The notes beneath the pieces were generated by a model, which searched no databases, was not told the DNA's origin, and worked only from the letters and a program-made list of their open reading frames with translations. A program made the position numbers and the translations under genes. Below are positions 4,661 to 5,517 of a DNA stretch of 5,517 bases, piece after piece (within the stretch, counting starts at the first letter, position 1; each line of letters begins with the position of its first letter). The DNA lies in assembly GCA_023430725.1 (NCBI GenBank), contig JAEYZD010000151.1, positions 1 to 5,517 of the forward strand, written 5' to 3'. The stretch comes from Bacteroidota bacterium (lineage in GTDB: Bacteria > Bacteroidota > Bacteroidia > Bacteroidales > VadinHA17).

Positions 4661-5517
4661 TCAGGCGGTCTTCATCCAGTTGACCAGTCCCTTCTTCTCT
4701 ATGATCGCCTTCAGTTCGGGCGGCAAAGGTTCAAAGGTGAACTGCCTTGATCCTACCTGAAGAGTCCCCCTGTCAAAATCGATTTCAACGGCGTCACCCT
4801 GGCTGTAAGCCTCCACTGCCTCCTTGTGGACAATGAGCGGCAATCCCTGGTTGATTGACGAACGGTAGAAGATACGGTTTACTGATTTGATTATCACCGC
4901 CCTTATGCCGAGGTGAGCAAGCCCTACCGAAGGATGCTCGCGAGAGCTGCCGCAGCCGAAGTTTTCGCCTGCCATGATTATGTCACCCGGCTTCGCATTG
5001 CTGCTGAACGAGGGATCGAAATCCCCGAAAAGCAATGGAAGTATTGCAGCTGCATCCGAACTCATGACGCTGTATGTATGCTTGCCTGCAAACATCTGGT
5101 CAGTGTTCAGGTTGTCCACATCGGCGTAGTTCCATACAATGCCTGCTCTCCGGTTTTCTCCATCACTGATTGTGTTTGTCCTGCTCTGTGGCGGATTGAA
5201 CGGGAAAAGTTCGTCGCCCTTCACAATCCTCGGGTCAGTTATCACGCCTGTGATTGCGGAGGCTGCAACGGTTGCAGGAGATGCAAGATAGATTGATGCC
5301 TCCTTGTTTCCCATCCTGCCGAGGAAATTGCGGTTGGCAGTCGAAATAACGGTATGCCCTGAAGCAGGAATCCCCTGTCCTGTACCCAGACAAGGTCCGC
5401 AACTGGGGCTCAGAATATTGGCTCCTGCTTCAATCAGGTCGGTTACCAGTCCCTCCCTTATTGCCTGCAGGTAGATCTCCTTTGACGCGGGGATTATATG
5501 AAGCTGGAATCCAGGCT
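4661..5517 (-). CDS. Fused aconitase-superfamily hydratase: C-terminal part of LeuC/HacA-like subunit plus LeuD-like swivel domain (5'-truncated)
   Basis: An open frame of 284 residues enters from the right edge; its true start lies outside. Window residues 1-90 are the end of a LeuC/homoaconitase-type large subunit: IIPASKEIY, then SPSCGPCLG with two of the three [4Fe-4S] Cys ligands (39 and 42), STANRNFLGRMG, and EASIYLASPATVAASAI. A linker of about 40 residues leads to a LeuD-type swivel domain: DVDNLNTDQMFAGKH (132-146), AKPGDIIMAGENFGCGSSREHP (about 174-195; GSSRE provides substrate-binding residues), and VNRIFYRSSINQGLPL (212-227). Enzymes of this group isomerise hydroxy acids (isopropylmalate, homocitrate, citrate) by dehydration and rehydration. 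LeuC and LeuD are usually separate bacterial proteins; here no stop or start separates them. The loop that reads YLRx in many LeuD relatives reads HTYS (146-149), so the substrate is uncertain. The Met at 5314 is internal to the conserved large-subunit core and is not the start. Confidence 0.88.
   Translation of the reverse strand, partial: PGFQLHIIPASKEIYLQAIREGLVTDLIEAGANILSPSCGPCLGTGQGIPASGHTVISTANRNFLGRMGNKEASIYLASPATVAASAITGVITDPRIVKGDELFPFNPPQSRTNTISDGENRRAGIVWNYADVDNLNTDQMFAGKHTYSVMSSDAAAILPLLFGDFDPSFSSNAKPGDIIMAGENFGCGSSREHPSVGLAHLGIRAVIIKSVNRIFYRSSINQGLPLIVHKEAVEAYSQGDAVEIDFDRGTLQVGSRQFTFEPLPPELKAIIEKKGLVNWMKTA

Noticed and set aside
4452..4760. Plus-strand frame of 102 codons containing GATRTLDPQLRRLLLYPTELRN
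   Set aside because: It is the antisense translation of the tRNA-Arg gene, a well-known type of false protein call, and it also overlaps the 3' end of the hydratase gene.
4913..5296. Plus-strand frame of 127 codons rich in Cys
   Set aside because: It is antisense to the conserved LeuD-like domain; the Cys residues arise from the complement of Gly/Ala-rich codons and form no known motif.
4661..5314. Treating the Met at 5314 as the start of a stand-alone LeuD-like protein
   Set aside because: The frame continues upstream through the Fe-S Cys motif SPSCGPCLG and the conserved NFLGRMG stretch of the large subunit, so this Met is internal.

Overview
The window looks like a chromosomal stretch from a Bacteroidota bacterium, probably Bacteroidales-like. 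The evidence is three promoters of the Bacteroidota type (-7 box TAnnTTTG, in one case with a TTG 19 nt upstream), starts without a convincing Shine-Dalgarno sequence, and a LuxR-type HTH and a hemerythrin protein that resemble Bacteroidota relatives from memory. This is inference; no database search was possible.

Everything supported lies on the minus strand, so transcription runs from high to low coordinates. In that order: (1) the 3' part of a fused aconitase-superfamily hydratase (LeuC/HacA-like Fe-S end plus LeuD-like swivel domain), entering from the right edge and stopping at 4661; (2) a tRNA-Arg(UCU) gene with encoded CCA and a near-consensus promoter; (3) trkH, a complete K+ transporter membrane subunit, 42 nt after the tRNA, with no promoter or classical terminator visible between; (4) a small CspA-family cold-shock gene with its own -7 box and a very clear intrinsic terminator; (5) a two-gene operon with a GTGA overlap, encoding a RIC/YtfE-like di-iron hemerythrin protein and a LuxR/NarL-type regulator whose receiver-like N-terminus has lost the phospho-acceptor Asp; (6) an OprB-family carbohydrate-selective outer-membrane porin, running off the left edge and lacking probably only its last strand.

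The two edge genes (1-1108 and 5315-5517) are open reading frames cut by the window and were read by hand translation. The most interesting element is the hemerythrin/pseudo-receiver pair. It has the shape of a small sensing module in which a di-iron protein (O2, NO or redox) might act on a phosphorylation-independent DNA-binding protein. Next are the tRNA-trkH arrangement and the hydratase, whose substrate-loop sequence does not match the usual YLRx signature. The rest is ordinary housekeeping content. I see no mobile element, CRISPR array, integrase or long repeat.
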